Assembly (NCBI RefSeq): GCF_900129925.1
Contig: NZ_FQXI01000017.1
Coordinates: 1-37,281, forward strand
Direction of reading: 5' to 3'
Origin: Anaerosphaera aminiphila DSM 21120
GTDB taxonomy: Bacteria; Bacillota; Clostridia; Tissierellales; Peptoniphilaceae
DNA: 37,281 nucleotides
A program made the translations under genes and the position numbers. A model generated the notes under the pieces. It saw only the letters and a program-made list of their open reading frames with translations. It had not been told where the DNA came from and did no database searches. How positions within the stretch are numbered: the stretch's first letter is position 1; each line of letters starts with the position of its first letter. Positions 1 through 6,982 of this stretch are shown here, piece by piece.

Positions 1-138
1 GTATCGCCGTGTCTCTTTTTAATTACCATAAGCCATATAAATTCTATCCATTAAAAAAAGCCCATATCCCCCAACGGTATATTACTGCCATCAGTATGAA
101 CACACACATCACCTGGTAAACATAAACAACTCCACCAA

Positions 139-185
139 TGCTCGACTGTATTTTCAGTCGGGCATTTTTGCGTCTTTTTTTAAAT
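139..185 (+). terminator. Intrinsic terminator upstream of the sigma-like gene
   Basis: A 10-bp stem (139-148 with 155-164, one G-T pair) closes a 6-nt loop. It is followed by T-rich sequence including a run of seven T at 175-181. It probably ends transcription coming from a gene left of the window. Confidence 0.75.
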
Positions 186-238
186 TATTTCAAAAAGTTT
201 CTCAAAAGTTTGGCAGTTTTGCAATTCTCACCGTAATA

Positions 239-283
239 GTGGTGAAAGGGAAACAGCGGAGTCACCACCCGAAAGGGGGTGAG
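239..283 (+). promoter_or_regulatory. Candidate translational switch over the sigma-gene RBS
   Basis: GTGGTGA (239-245) can pair with TCACCAC (262-268). Alternatively CACCC (266-270) can pair with GGGTG (277-281), which hides the Shine-Dalgarno GGGGGTGAG (275-283). The two pairings share bases 266-268, so they exclude each other. This is the geometry of a sequestor/anti-sequestor pair. The base pairing is seen directly; regulation is inference. Confidence 0.35.
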
Positions 284-286
284 AAT

Positions 287-727
287 GTGAAACCTAACAG
301 CCATGAGCAAGACAAGCGACATGCCTTTGACAGCTTTTGCAAAAAGATACTCAAACATGAGGCAAGGGATTATTACGATGAGCTGAAACGGCAACGTGGT
401 CGAGAAACAACTTTTTCAGATTTATCAGCAAAGGAAATGGAACAGCTATATACAGAGGATAAATACTTTGTTATCGAACAAGTTTTTAATGTTTTAGGTC
501 TTGATGTTATTGTTACTGATTGTGTTATTGCAGGTGCATTAGAAAATTTACCAGAACGCAAGCGAGATATTATCTTGCTTTCCTATTTCCTTGAATTATC
601 TGACCGAGAAATCGGGGACAAGCTGAATATGCTACGTTCTACTGTTCAGTACCAAAGAACAAGCACCCTACAGAAGTTAAAAAAATTTATGGAGGTAGAT
701 ATCTATGAGCAACAAGAAAAGAAATAA
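287..727 (+). CDS. Sigma-70-like regulator (Tn916 ORF7-like)
   Basis: This encodes a 146-residue protein resembling the small sigma factor of Tn916/Tn1549-family conjugative transposons (ORF7), which promotes transcription of the excision and transfer genes. The C-terminal half looks like sigma region 4: 'LPERKRDIILLSYFLELSD' leads into a helix-turn-helix around 'REIGDKLNMLRSTVQYQRT'. I chose the GTG at 287 because GGGGGTGAG lies just upstream; an in-frame GTG at 239 has no ribosome site and would encode the hairpin region. The gene overlaps the next one by 23 nt, so the two are probably translated together. The family is recognised with good confidence; its role in this element is inferred from Tn916. 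Confidence 0.85.
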   Translation: MKPNSHEQDKRHAFDSFCKKILKHEARDYYDELKRQRGRETTFSDLSAKEMEQLYTEDKYFVIEQVFNVLGLDVIVTDCVIAGALENLPERKRDIILLSYFLELSDREIGDKLNMLRSTVQYQRTSTLQKLKKFMEVDIYEQQEKK

Positions 728-944
728 TCATTTGCTTTCCTACCCTGTTATTGTATTAGCCTCTGGTGGCGATGTAGATGCTATCAATGCCGTTCTGAAA
801 CATTATGAAGGGTACATCGCTGCATTGTCTATGAGGACATTTTACGACGAAGGTGGCAATCCGCATTTATGTGTAGATGATGTATTACGCCGTAGATTAG
901 AAACTAAACTGATAACCAAAATCTTAACTTTTAATGCGGCTTAA
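705..944 (+). CDS. Helix-turn-helix protein (Tn916 ORF8-like)
   Basis: A 79-residue protein matching the ORF8 type that follows the sigma factor in Tn916-like elements. Hallmarks are 'GGDVDAINAVLKHYEGYI' near the N-terminus, 'YDEGGNPHLCVDD' in the middle and 'LRRRLETKLITKIL' at the C-terminus. It is a putative small DNA-binding helix-turn-helix protein. The ATG at 705 lies inside the end of the sigma gene, behind a GGAGG site (692-696), and a large hairpin follows ten bases after its stop. With the sigma gene it forms the regulatory pair of the first conjugative element. The precise biochemical role of ORF8 proteins is not well established. Confidence 0.8.
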   Translation: MSNKKRNNHLLSYPVIVLASGGDVDAINAVLKHYEGYIAALSMRTFYDEGGNPHLCVDDVLRRRLETKLITKILTFNAA

Positions 945-953
945 TAGATAAAT

Positions 954-1005
954 CTATGGAGAAGTACGCTCCCCCTTTCCGTACTTCCTATCCATAGTTT
1001 TGTTA
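954..1005 (+). terminator. Long hairpin after the ORF8-like gene
   Basis: CTATGGA+GAAGTAC (954-967) pairs with GTACTTC (981-987) and TCCATAG (991-997). This makes a 14-bp stem interrupted only by a 3-nt bulge, with a 13-nt C/T-rich loop. A modest T-run follows. It is probably the terminator of the sigma/ORF8 operon, although the T-run is weak and processing or protein binding is also possible. Confidence 0.65.
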
Positions 1006-1020
1006 TTAGATAAATGTTCC

Positions 1021-1330
1021 TTGACAAAGAAAGCAAGTCAGACAACGGCTTTGCAGTATAAGGTAAAACGGATACATTCCATTTATATCGAGCCAAGTGG
1101 CTGATACGCCATGACCTCTGTTTAGAGCGAGCGAACTATATCAAGCCACAAAACAAATATGGCAGTTTGTAGGCGAGGACATATAAATGGGATAATGATA
1201 CTCCCCTATAGCCACCGTCCGAGCGTTAAAAGCGTCGCAGGCAATGGGTAGGGTTTCGGCAGACCGTCGAAAGGGTGAAATTCCCGTGGAGCTGTGCCAA
1301 TAGCCGTTCGTTTAACCATATAGTTTTTAA
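1021..1330 (+). ncRNA. Unexplained GC-richer non-coding block, possible structured RNA
   Basis: About 300 bp between the ORF8-like gene and the mazF-like gene hold no credible reading frame: every frame is broken by stops. The block is visibly richer in G+C than its surroundings. It contains short local hairpins, for example CTCT/AGAG with a GTTT loop at 1116-1127 and GGG/CCC around 1273-1285. I found no tRNA shape, no group II intron domain V and no tandem repeats. It may be a conserved structured RNA or cis-regulatory region of the transposon, or decayed coding sequence. It is listed so that the 419-base gene-free stretch is described. Confidence 0.3.
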
Positions 1331-1363
1331 GAAAGAGTTTAGCTAGAAAGGAGATGAAAAAGC

Positions 1364-1720
1364 ATGAGTGACTGCGTTATGCGTGGAGATATTTTTTATG
1401 CCAGCCTAAATCATGGAATTGGTTCAGAGCAGAGGGGATACCGACCAGTCCTCATCATTCAAAATAATATGGGTAATAAGTTTAGTCCAACAGTTATCGT
1501 AGCAGTAATCACAGGTAAGGTTCACTACAAAGCTAGACTACCTACCCATTGTCTACTAAACCTCTCTCCTACATTATCAATTCCATCAATGGTCTTGTTG
1601 GAGCAGATCATTACAATAGATAAAAGACGTTTGAAAAAATATGCAGGTAGAATTAGCGAAGAAGAAATTATCTTAATCAATAAGGCTCTCTCAGTCAGTT
1701 TAGGATTGGAGGGCCTATAA
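1364..1720 (+). CDS. MazF/PemK-family toxin, no protein antitoxin visible
   Basis: A 118-residue protein with the PemK/MazF fold signature: 'MRGDIFYASL' at the N-terminus, 'GSEQRGYRPVLIIQNN' (the conserved G-x-E-Q-x-G-x-R-P-x-L-x-x-Q core), then 'TVIVAVITGK' and a C-terminal 'SMVLLEQIITIDKRRL'. Family members are endoribonucleases that cut mRNA at short motifs. The start at 1364 follows a clear AAAGGAGAT site. A mazE-like antitoxin gene would normally sit just upstream; here there is only the non-coding block at 1021-1330. The next gene downstream (1839) has no recognisable antitoxin motif. It may be a solo toxin-like regulator, as seen in other conjugative transposons, or use an antitoxin encoded elsewhere. 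Confidence 0.85.
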   Translation: MSDCVMRGDIFYASLNHGIGSEQRGYRPVLIIQNNMGNKFSPTVIVAVITGKVHYKARLPTHCLLNLSPTLSIPSMVLLEQIITIDKRRLKKYAGRISEEEIILINKALSVSLGLEGL

Positions 1721-1838
1721 ATATACTCTTTTTTATCAATATATAGAATTGGATGCGATTGGAGAGAAAATCGACACAATTCACATAAAGTCAGAACCTA
1801 TTTATACTGGAGGTATGTATTCACGGAGGTGTTTACAG

Positions 1839-2009
1839 ATGGAAAATATTAGACCTGAACAAAAGAGGACTGAAATAAAAAATCCTTCTCCGAAAAAAGC
1901 AACCAAATATTCGCAATCAAAAGAATATGACACTTTCATTAACATACTGGCAACTGTGGTGGAGAAGTACGGAGTTGAGATTTTAGAAGAAATAGATTGT
2001 GCTGTGTAA
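1839..2009 (+). CDS. Small hypothetical protein ahead of the recombinase
   Basis: I do not recognise this 56-residue protein. It has a charged, lysine-rich N-terminal half and a hydrophobic, probably helical C-terminal half ('TFINILATVVEKYGVEILEEI'). The start at 1839 is chosen because a GGAGGT box (1825-1830) lies 8 nt before the ATG. The same frame stays open back to 1749 but has no ribosome site there. It lies between the mazF-like gene and the serine recombinase, which suggests an accessory or recombination-directionality role. Small basic proteins often play that part next to large serine recombinases, but nothing in the sequence proves it. Confidence 0.55.
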   Translation: MENIRPEQKRTEIKNPSPKKATKYSQSKEYDTFINILATVVEKYGVEILEEIDCAV

Positions 2010-2072
2010 TTTAACAGCACATTACATAGAAAACTCTCCATCTGTTTACCTAAATAAAAGGAGGTTTTGATT

Positions 2073-3743
2073 ATGAGTAGAAGTGGAATGAAATGTGTTT
2101 TATATCCCCGTGTCAGTACAGAGATGCAGGTTGATGGATTTAGTTTAGATGGTCAGCTAACCAGTTTAAATCGTTTTGCAGACAGAGAAGAAATGGTAGT
2201 GGTAGATATTTATGAAGATGCAGGGAAGTCAGGAAAATCCATTGAGGCTAGACCTGCTTTTAAGAAGATGCTATCAGATATCGAAAATGGGTTACAGATA
2301 GATTATGTATTAGTATATAAACTATCACGTTTTGGAAGAAATGCGTCTGATATTTTAAATTCCTTAGAGTTCATACAATCTTATGGAATAAACCTAATAT
2401 GTATAGAAGAAGGGATTGATTCATCACAGACAAGCGGAAAGCTACTAATATCAGTTCTTTCTGCTGTAGCTGAAATTGAAAGAGAAAATATCATTGAGCA
2501 GACAATGAATGGACGTAAAGAAAAAGCAAGGCAAGGTGGGTGGAATGGTGGATTTGCTCCTTATGGTTATTATTTAAAGGATAAGATGCTTTTTATTCAA
2601 GAAAAGGAAGCCGAGGCTATTCGCCTAATATATGATAAATTTGCAAATACAGATATGGGGTATGGTGGAGTAGCACAATATCTTAACTTTCAAGGTATTG
2701 AAAAGATTCAAAGACAGAATGGAAAACTTAAAGAATGGAGTGGCAGTTTTGTAAGGCAGATTTTAGACAACCCTGTTTATTATGGAAAGATTGCCTTTGG
2801 CAGAAGGGCAAGAGAAAAGATAAAAGGTACAAAAAATGAATATCGCCAAGCTTGGCAGGAAGATTATATTTTAGCTGATGGAAAACATGAAGCTATAATA
2901 AGTGAAGAATTATGGAATAAGGTTCGTGAAAAGCGTATAGAAACAGGAATAAAGCAACCTTCAAAAATAGGTAAAGATCGGGTACATTTATTATCAGGAA
3001 TATTAAAATGTCCTATCTGTAAGGGACCTATGTACACCAATAAACATGCCTGGACAAATAAAGACGGTACATACAAAGAAGTGTATTATTATGTATGTAG
3101 CCGTAAACGAGCAGTTACAGGTAGAAGTTGTACTTATAAAGCAATGCTGAAGAAAACAACAATAGAACCTCTTGTAATTGAGTCTATTAGGGAATTGGTC
3201 AGTAATGAAACATTTGCAAAGGAAGTTAAAGCAAGAATAGGTACTCAAATTGACACTACAACAATTGATAACGAAATAAAAAATTACGAATCTAAACTCC
3301 GGGAGGTAGATTTGAATAAATCCCGTTTAGAAAATGAAATCGACACCCTACCAGAGGATGCTCGGCATCGTGAGAGAAAGTTACATGATATGACTATTCG
3401 CTTAAATGACCTGTATGATATAATGGTTGAGTTAGAAGAAAAGATTGAGGATGGGAAACTAAGACGGAAATCAGTTGAAAGAGATGCAATTACACTGGAT
3501 AATGTTTATAAACTAATGATTAATTTTGAAAAGGTGTACGATAAAATTAATGATGAAGAACGGAAAGCTTTAGTATCTTCCTTAATTAAAGAAATTCAAA
3601 TATATCCACGTGGTGAAACAGAAGTGCCGTTAAAGTCTATTTCCTTTAATTTTCCTGTATATAAGGACGGTCAGGAAGTGCAAGAACTTTTGTGGGACAA
3701 AGATATGCACGTGGAGACGGTAGTATTGATGTCAAGAAAATAG
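2073..3743 (+). CDS. Large serine recombinase (TndX/TnpX-like integrase)
   Basis: A 556-residue large serine recombinase that would excise and integrate the first conjugative element. The N-terminal resolvase domain includes the nucleophile Ser15 in 'YPRVSTE', 'VLVYKLSRFGRN' and the 'SAVAEIERENIIEQTMNG' helix. Next come 'GGWNGGFAPYGY' and a recombinase domain. A zinc ribbon follows (Cys313, Cys316 and a later Cys pair around residues 341-352). The C-terminal half is helical and charged, consistent with the coiled coil of this family. The ATG at 2073 is preceded by AAAGGAGG at 2057-2064. A strong terminator follows, and the element probably ends within the next ~150 bp. The length is normal and no damage is visible, so it looks functional. 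Confidence 0.93.
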   Translation: MSRSGMKCVLYPRVSTEMQVDGFSLDGQLTSLNRFADREEMVVVDIYEDAGKSGKSIEARPAFKKMLSDIENGLQIDYVLVYKLSRFGRNASDILNSLEFIQSYGINLICIEEGIDSSQTSGKLLISVLSAVAEIERENIIEQTMNGRKEKARQGGWNGGFAPYGYYLKDKMLFIQEKEAEAIRLIYDKFANTDMGYGGVAQYLNFQGIEKIQRQNGKLKEWSGSFVRQILDNPVYYGKIAFGRRAREKIKGTKNEYRQAWQEDYILADGKHEAIISEELWNKVREKRIETGIKQPSKIGKDRVHLLSGILKCPICKGPMYTNKHAWTNKDGTYKEVYYYVCSRKRAVTGRSCTYKAMLKKTTIEPLVIESIRELVSNETFAKEVKARIGTQIDTTTIDNEIKNYESKLREVDLNKSRLENEIDTLPEDARHRERKLHDMTIRLNDLYDIMVELEEKIEDGKLRRKSVERDAITLDNVYKLMINFEKVYDKINDEERKALVSSLIKEIQIYPRGETEVPLKSISFNFPVYKDGQEVQELLWDKDMHVETVVLMSRK

Positions 3744-3772
3744 AATAAAGGCTTAAAAAAGTGCTGAAATTA

Positions 3773-3817
3773 AGGGCTTTTAGGATTTTTGAGTAAATCC
3801 TGAAAGCCCTATTTTTC
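3773..3817 (+). terminator. Terminator of the serine recombinase gene
   Basis: A 16-bp stem (3773-3788 with 3795-3810, one G-T pair) with a 6-nt loop is followed by TTTTT at 3812-3816. This is a textbook intrinsic terminator. Confidence 0.9.
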
Positions 3818-3866
3818 TTGAAAATGCTGTTAGGGAATTGGTCGAAATTGAAATTTTCTAGGGTGT

Positions 3867-3909
3867 GTAGACAGTATGGTTATTTGGAGTGGAGTAGACA
3901 GAATGGATA
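3867..3909. repeat. Short direct repeat near the presumed element end
   Basis: GTAGACAGTATGGTTA (3867-3882) and GTAGACAGAATGGATA (3894-3909) match at 14 of 16 positions with a 27-bp period. They lie between the recombinase terminator and the promoter of the xre-hsdM operon, where the right end of the first element is expected. They could be recombinase half-sites or subterminal repeats; this is inference. Confidence 0.4.
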
Positions 3910-3931
3910 ACTATAAAAATAAACTAAAATA

Positions 3932-3973
3932 TTGAAGAAATCAACTAAATAGGATATAATTATATTTAATTAT
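3932..3973 (+). promoter_or_regulatory. Promoter of the xre-hsdM operon with overlapping operator-like repeat
   Basis: TTGAAG (3932-3937) and a perfect TATAAT (3955-3960) are 17 bp apart. ATAATTA (3956-3962) and TAATTAT (3967-3973) form an inverted repeat over the -10 region, which would suit binding by the XRE regulator encoded just downstream. The promoter call is good; the operator is inference. Confidence 0.6.
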
Positions 3974-4001
3974 CGTATAATTCTATAAAAGGAGATATCA
4001 G

Positions 4002-4214
4002 ATGCTAATTAATAATCTGGAAAAAGACATAAAAGTTAAGTGTTTAGACATAGATATTACACAGGCAGAATTAGCCAAAAGGCTAGATAAGAGTGCTCAG
4101 ACAGTAAATAAAATCGTTAAAAAAGGCGATGGACTTATAAATACAACCTTTATTGATATTATGGAAGAATTAGGTTTTGACATAGAACTGAATTATATAG
4201 AGAGGAAAAAGTAA
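4002..4214 (+). CDS. XRE-type helix-turn-helix regulator
   Basis: A 70-residue protein that is little more than one helix-turn-helix domain: 'ITQAELAKRLDKSAQTVNKIVKKG' carries the two DNA-binding helices, followed by 'FIDIMEELGFDIEL'. AAAGGAGAT lies 7-8 nt before the ATG. The gene ends two bases before hsdM and shares its promoter, so it probably controls that type I restriction operon and its own expression. It belongs to the DNA the ICEs landed in rather than to the ICEs themselves; this follows from its pairing with the interrupted hsdM. Confidence 0.8.
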   Translation: MLINNLEKDIKVKCLDIDITQAELAKRLDKSAQTVNKIVKKGDGLINTTFIDIMEELGFDIELNYIERKK

Positions 4215-4216
4215 AA

Positions 4217-4981
4217 ATGAATAAACAACAATTAGCAAGCACGATTTGGGAATCAGCAAATCAGATGCGTTCAAAAATAGAGGCAAGTGAGTATAAAGAT
4301 TTTATATTGGGATTTATTTTTTATAAATATTTATCGGAGAAAGAAGTAAGATTTTTCAAAAGCAAAAGTCTATCTCAGGAAGATATTACAAAGATTAATG
4401 AAGATGACGAAGAATATGCAGAATATGTAAGAAACAACATAGGTTATTTTATTTCCTATGAACACTTGTTTTCAACGTGGGTAAAAAAAGGAGGAGACTT
4501 TGAAATTGCCAATGTAAGAGATGCTTTATCTGCGTTTGATAGAAATATAGACAGTGTTTACAAAAAATTATTTGAAAATATCTTCAAAACATTAAGTGGC
4601 GGGTTATCTAAATTAGGAGAAAATGCACAAAAGCAAACAAAGGCAGCAAGGTCTCTTATTAATTTAATAAAGAGAATACCGATGGATGGAAGTCAAGATT
4701 ATGATGTTTTAGGTTTTGTCTATGAGTATTTGATTTCTATGTTTGCCGCAAATGCTGGTAAAAAAGCAGGAGAATTCTACACACCTCATGAAGTATCTGT
4801 TTTAATGTCTGAAATTATAGCAGAAGAACTCAAAGGCAGAGAGAAAATCAAAATATATGACCCAACTTCTGGGTTTCGTGTCATAATAGTGATAGAGGCA
4901 AATAGTTATGTAAATATAAGGAGTTCAAGACTTCTACCAAAGTTTAAAACTCAAAAAATAAATAGTTGGTGTGCTGCTTAG
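4217..4981 (+). pseudogene. hsdM: 5' fragment of hsdM, type I restriction methylase, cut by ICE insertion
   Basis: The first ~220 codons are a clear HsdM N-terminal domain: 'ASEYKDFILGFIFYKYLSEK', 'YFISYEHLFSTW', then the start of the catalytic domain 'GEFYTPHEVSVLMSEII' and 'IYDPTSG'. A complete HsdM, about 500 residues, would continue with the glycine-rich SAM-binding motif I and later an N-P-P-F motif. Here the frame switches after DPTSG (about 4,875) to 34 residues of unrelated sequence and stops at 4981. The enzyme therefore cannot work. No hsdS or hsdR is in the window. hsdM is a known integration target for ICEs related to ICESp2905/Tn1806, so the break is most likely the left attachment junction of the second ICE. 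Confidence 0.88.
4870..4884. other. Presumed left ICE/hsdM junction (attL)
   Basis: HsdM homology stops right after the DPTSG codons, around 4,875, and ICE-type sequence begins. The exact crossover base cannot be fixed without the intact hsdM or the other junction. Just inside, two mutually exclusive small inverted repeats (4984-4990/4998-5004 and 5001-5005/5016-5020) might be recombinase or regulator sites. Confidence 0.6.
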
Positions 4982-5058
4982 AGTATCCATTTTAATAATG
5001 GGTATTGTAAATAGCATACCAATATAAATAAAGATTATAAATTTTATAAGGAGGATTT

Positions 5059-5304
5059 ATGGATTGTATAGAAGCTCATAAGTATTCTTTTGCAAATAAA
5101 ACTATGCTTAAAAATGAAAAGAAGTGTGGTTGTTTTTATTGTTGTAAAATCTTTTCTCCAAGTGAAATAGAAGATTGGTGTGAAGATGAACCAGATTGGA
5201 CAGCTATTTGTCCATATTGTGGGATTGACTCTGTGATAGTAGAATCTATTGGATATCCACTAACAAAAGAGTCGTTAGAAAAAATGCACAAAGAATGGTT
5301 TTAG
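5059..5304 (+). CDS. Small zinc-ribbon hypothetical protein at the ICE left end
   Basis: An 81-residue protein with two Cys-x-x-Cys pairs, 'CFYC' and 'CPYC', about 28 residues apart, which should bind one zinc ion. Between and after them are acidic stretches ('WCEDEPDW') and a C-terminal 'LTKESLEKMHKEWF'. It resembles conserved 'cytoplasmic protein' entries of unknown function in Firmicutes. It starts behind a near-perfect AAGGAGGA site and is followed by a terminator-like hairpin, so it appears to be a separate little transcription unit. It is the first gene inside the hsdM junction. I cannot assign a function. Confidence 0.7.
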   Translation: MDCIEAHKYSFANKTMLKNEKKCGCFYCCKIFSPSEIEDWCEDEPDWTAICPYCGIDSVIVESIGYPLTKESLEKMHKEWF

Positions 5305-5328
5305 TAAAAATTTAATATGTAAATTTTA

Positions 5329-5362
5329 GACGATAGAAAGTAATAATTCTGTCGTCTTTTTT
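5329..5362 (+). terminator. Hairpin plus T-run before repA
   Basis: A 10-bp stem (5329-5338 with 5347-5356, one G-T pair) with an 8-nt loop is followed by six T. It lies 11 nt before the GAAAGGAGGT ribosome site of the next gene, so it can act as a terminator or attenuator. The stem sequence resembles the hairpins at 10291 and 10401. Confidence 0.75.
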
Positions 5363-5384
5363 ATTTCACAGAAAGGAGGTAAAG

Positions 5385-6158
5385 ATGAATTTTGATTATT
5401 TCTATAATAGGCAATCTGAGATGTATAACTTCATTAGGTTACCTATGGTATTAATGGAAGATGAAATTTTTGAGAGTATTTCTATTGAATCTAAAGTTTT
5501 GTATTCATATATGCTTAATCGAATGGGTCTTTCATATAAAAATGGGTGGATAGATGAAGATGGAAAAGTTTTTATTTATTACACAATTGAAAGTATAAAA
5601 GATCAATTTAATTGTGCAAGTGAAAAAGCAAATAAATTAATAGCTGAGCTTGATATTAAGTCAGGAATAGGACTAATTGAAAAGAAAAGACAAGGACTTG
5701 GAAAGCCTAATAGAATTTATGTTAAAGACTTTATGAGCATATTTAATAATATGGAATTAAAAAATCAAGAAGTTCGAAAAACAAAATTCCAGAAGTTCGA
5801 TAATCGAAATTCAAGAGATTCGAATATCGAAAGTCAAGATTTTCGAAAATCGGAAGGTAACTATAACAATATTAGTAATAATAAGTTAAGAAATAATGAT
5901 TTTAGTAAAGGGCAAAAGCCTTATGGAATATATAAAAATATATTTTTAACTGATGAAGAATACAAGGACTTAACGAATGAGTTAGGAAGCAGAATTAGTG
6001 AATACATTGATAGGCTTTCGTCTTATATGAAAGCAAATAACAGAGTTTATCAAGATCACAAGGCAACAATAATTAATTGGTATCTTAATGATCAGGCAAA
6101 AAATATTAATGAAAATTCAACAAAAAAGATGAATTACGATATAGGAGAGAGTTTATGA
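5385..6158 (+). CDS. Replication initiator, RepA N-terminal domain family
   Basis: A 257-residue protein. Its N-terminal ~115 residues match the RepA_N family of plasmid and ICE initiators: 'FIRLPMVLMEDEIFESISIESKVLYSYMLNRM', followed by 'FIYYTIESIKDQFNCASEKANKLIAELD' (winged helix) and 'GLIEKKRQGLGKPNRIYV'. A low-complexity Asn/Arg-rich linker (about 120-175) leads to a second helical domain ('YKDLTNELGSRISEYIDRLSSYM'). It probably starts replication of the excised ICE circle. It overlaps the DnaC-like gene by 4 nt (ATGA), consistent with an initiator and helicase-loader pair. A strong GAAAGGAGGT site precedes the ATG. Confidence 0.85.
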   Translation: MNFDYFYNRQSEMYNFIRLPMVLMEDEIFESISIESKVLYSYMLNRMGLSYKNGWIDEDGKVFIYYTIESIKDQFNCASEKANKLIAELDIKSGIGLIEKKRQGLGKPNRIYVKDFMSIFNNMELKNQEVRKTKFQKFDNRNSRDSNIESQDFRKSEGNYNNISNNKLRNNDFSKGQKPYGIYKNIFLTDEEYKDLTNELGSRISEYIDRLSSYMKANNRVYQDHKATIINWYLNDQAKNINENSTKKMNYDIGESL

Positions 6159-6982
6159 AAAACTTAAAAGATTTTGTATTAAGAGAAAATGATATTGAAA
6201 GAAATGGACATATCTATTGCAAGGTATGTGGTACAAGAGTAGATGGAGAATTACTTGACCTTGGATTTACAAAGTTTATTCCTAGAATTAAATGTGAATG
6301 TGAAATAAAAAGAGATAAGGAAAACGAAGAAAGAGAAAGACTGATGAGAATATCGACATTGAAAAGAGATTGCTTCTCATCACCTATCCAACACAAATAT
6401 AATTTTGAGAAATACTTAAATGAAAAAGGTCAAGCTTATAAAGTTGCTTATAATTATGCCAAAAGCTTTGAACAAATGAAAGAAGACAATGTTGGACTTT
6501 TATTTTATGGAGATGTTGGTAGTGGAAAAACTTATCTTGCTTGTTCAATTGCAAATGAATTAATTGAAAGAAAACAAGTTAGAGTTAAAATCATGAATTT
6601 ATCCCAGGTTATAAATCAAATACAAAAATCAGCATTTAAGGTAGATTCAAACGAAATTATAAATAACCTATCTAATATTCCTTTATTAATCTTAGATGAC
6701 CTTGGAATTGAAAGGGACACATCCTATGCAAGAGAACAAGTATATAACATTATAAACTCAAGATACTTAAAGGGTAGGCCGACAATTTTCACTACAAACT
6801 TATCATTAGAAATTATTCAAAATCCTAATATTGACCTTGAGTATCAGAGGATATATTCAAGAATACTTGAAATGACAATACCAGTTAAAGTTATAGGAGA
6901 AGATTTTAGAAGAAAAATCCATCAAGAGAAGTTAAGAAAATACAAAGAGTTACTTTTATATGGAGGTGGAATAGATGATTAA
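6155..6982 (+). CDS. DnaC-like AAA+ helicase loader
   Basis: A 275-residue DnaC/DnaI-type ATPase. The N-terminus has a four-cysteine zinc-finger-like segment ('CKVCG' and 'KCEC'), seen in many mobile-element DnaC proteins. The ATPase core shows Walker A 'GDVGSGKTYLACSIANEL' near residue 119, Walker B 'LLILDDLGIERD' near 186 and a sensor-like 'PTIFTTNLSLEII'. It would load the host replicative helicase at the ICE origin with the upstream RepA-type protein. The ATGA overlap with the initiator and the 8-nt overlap with the next gene mean the genes are translationally coupled. Length and motifs are complete. Confidence 0.88.
   Translation: MKNLKDFVLRENDIERNGHIYCKVCGTRVDGELLDLGFTKFIPRIKCECEIKRDKENEERERLMRISTLKRDCFSSPIQHKYNFEKYLNEKGQAYKVAYNYAKSFEQMKEDNVGLLFYGDVGSGKTYLACSIANELIERKQVRVKIMNLSQVINQIQKSAFKVDSNEIINNLSNIPLLILDDLGIERDTSYAREQVYNIINSRYLKGRPTIFTTNLSLEIIQNPNIDLEYQRIYSRILEMTIPVKVIGEDFRRKIHQEKLRKYKELLLYGGGIDD

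Larger units (their letters stand above)
1..286. other. Left-edge intergenic DNA with a terminator and sigma-gene leader
   Basis: I see no supportable gene here. Bases 1-138 show nothing I recognise. A strong terminator lies at 139-185, and 200-286 is the 5' leader of the sigma-like gene that starts at 287, with competing hairpins listed separately. By analogy with Tn916-type elements this would be the spacer between the accessory genes, outside the window, and the regulatory genes. That is inference from gene order only. Confidence 0.5.

Noticed and set aside
1021-1330. Group II intron remnant
   Set aside because: Tn5397-like elements can carry one, but no domain V-type hairpin, intron boundary consensus or reverse transcriptase fragment is visible.
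1364-1720. A complete type III (RNA antitoxin) toxin-antitoxin system
   Set aside because: The toxin looks like canonical MazF/PemK and the upstream block has no tandem antitoxin repeats with an intervening terminator, so only a weaker hypothesis is reported.
3877-3936. 19-codon open frame upstream of the xre gene
   Set aside because: There is no ribosome site and the frame overlaps the direct repeats and the promoter.
4982-5058. Promoter for the ICE left-end genes
   Set aside because: TATAAA-like boxes exist but none has a convincing -35 box at 16-18 bp. The small inverted repeats there are noted under the junction instead.
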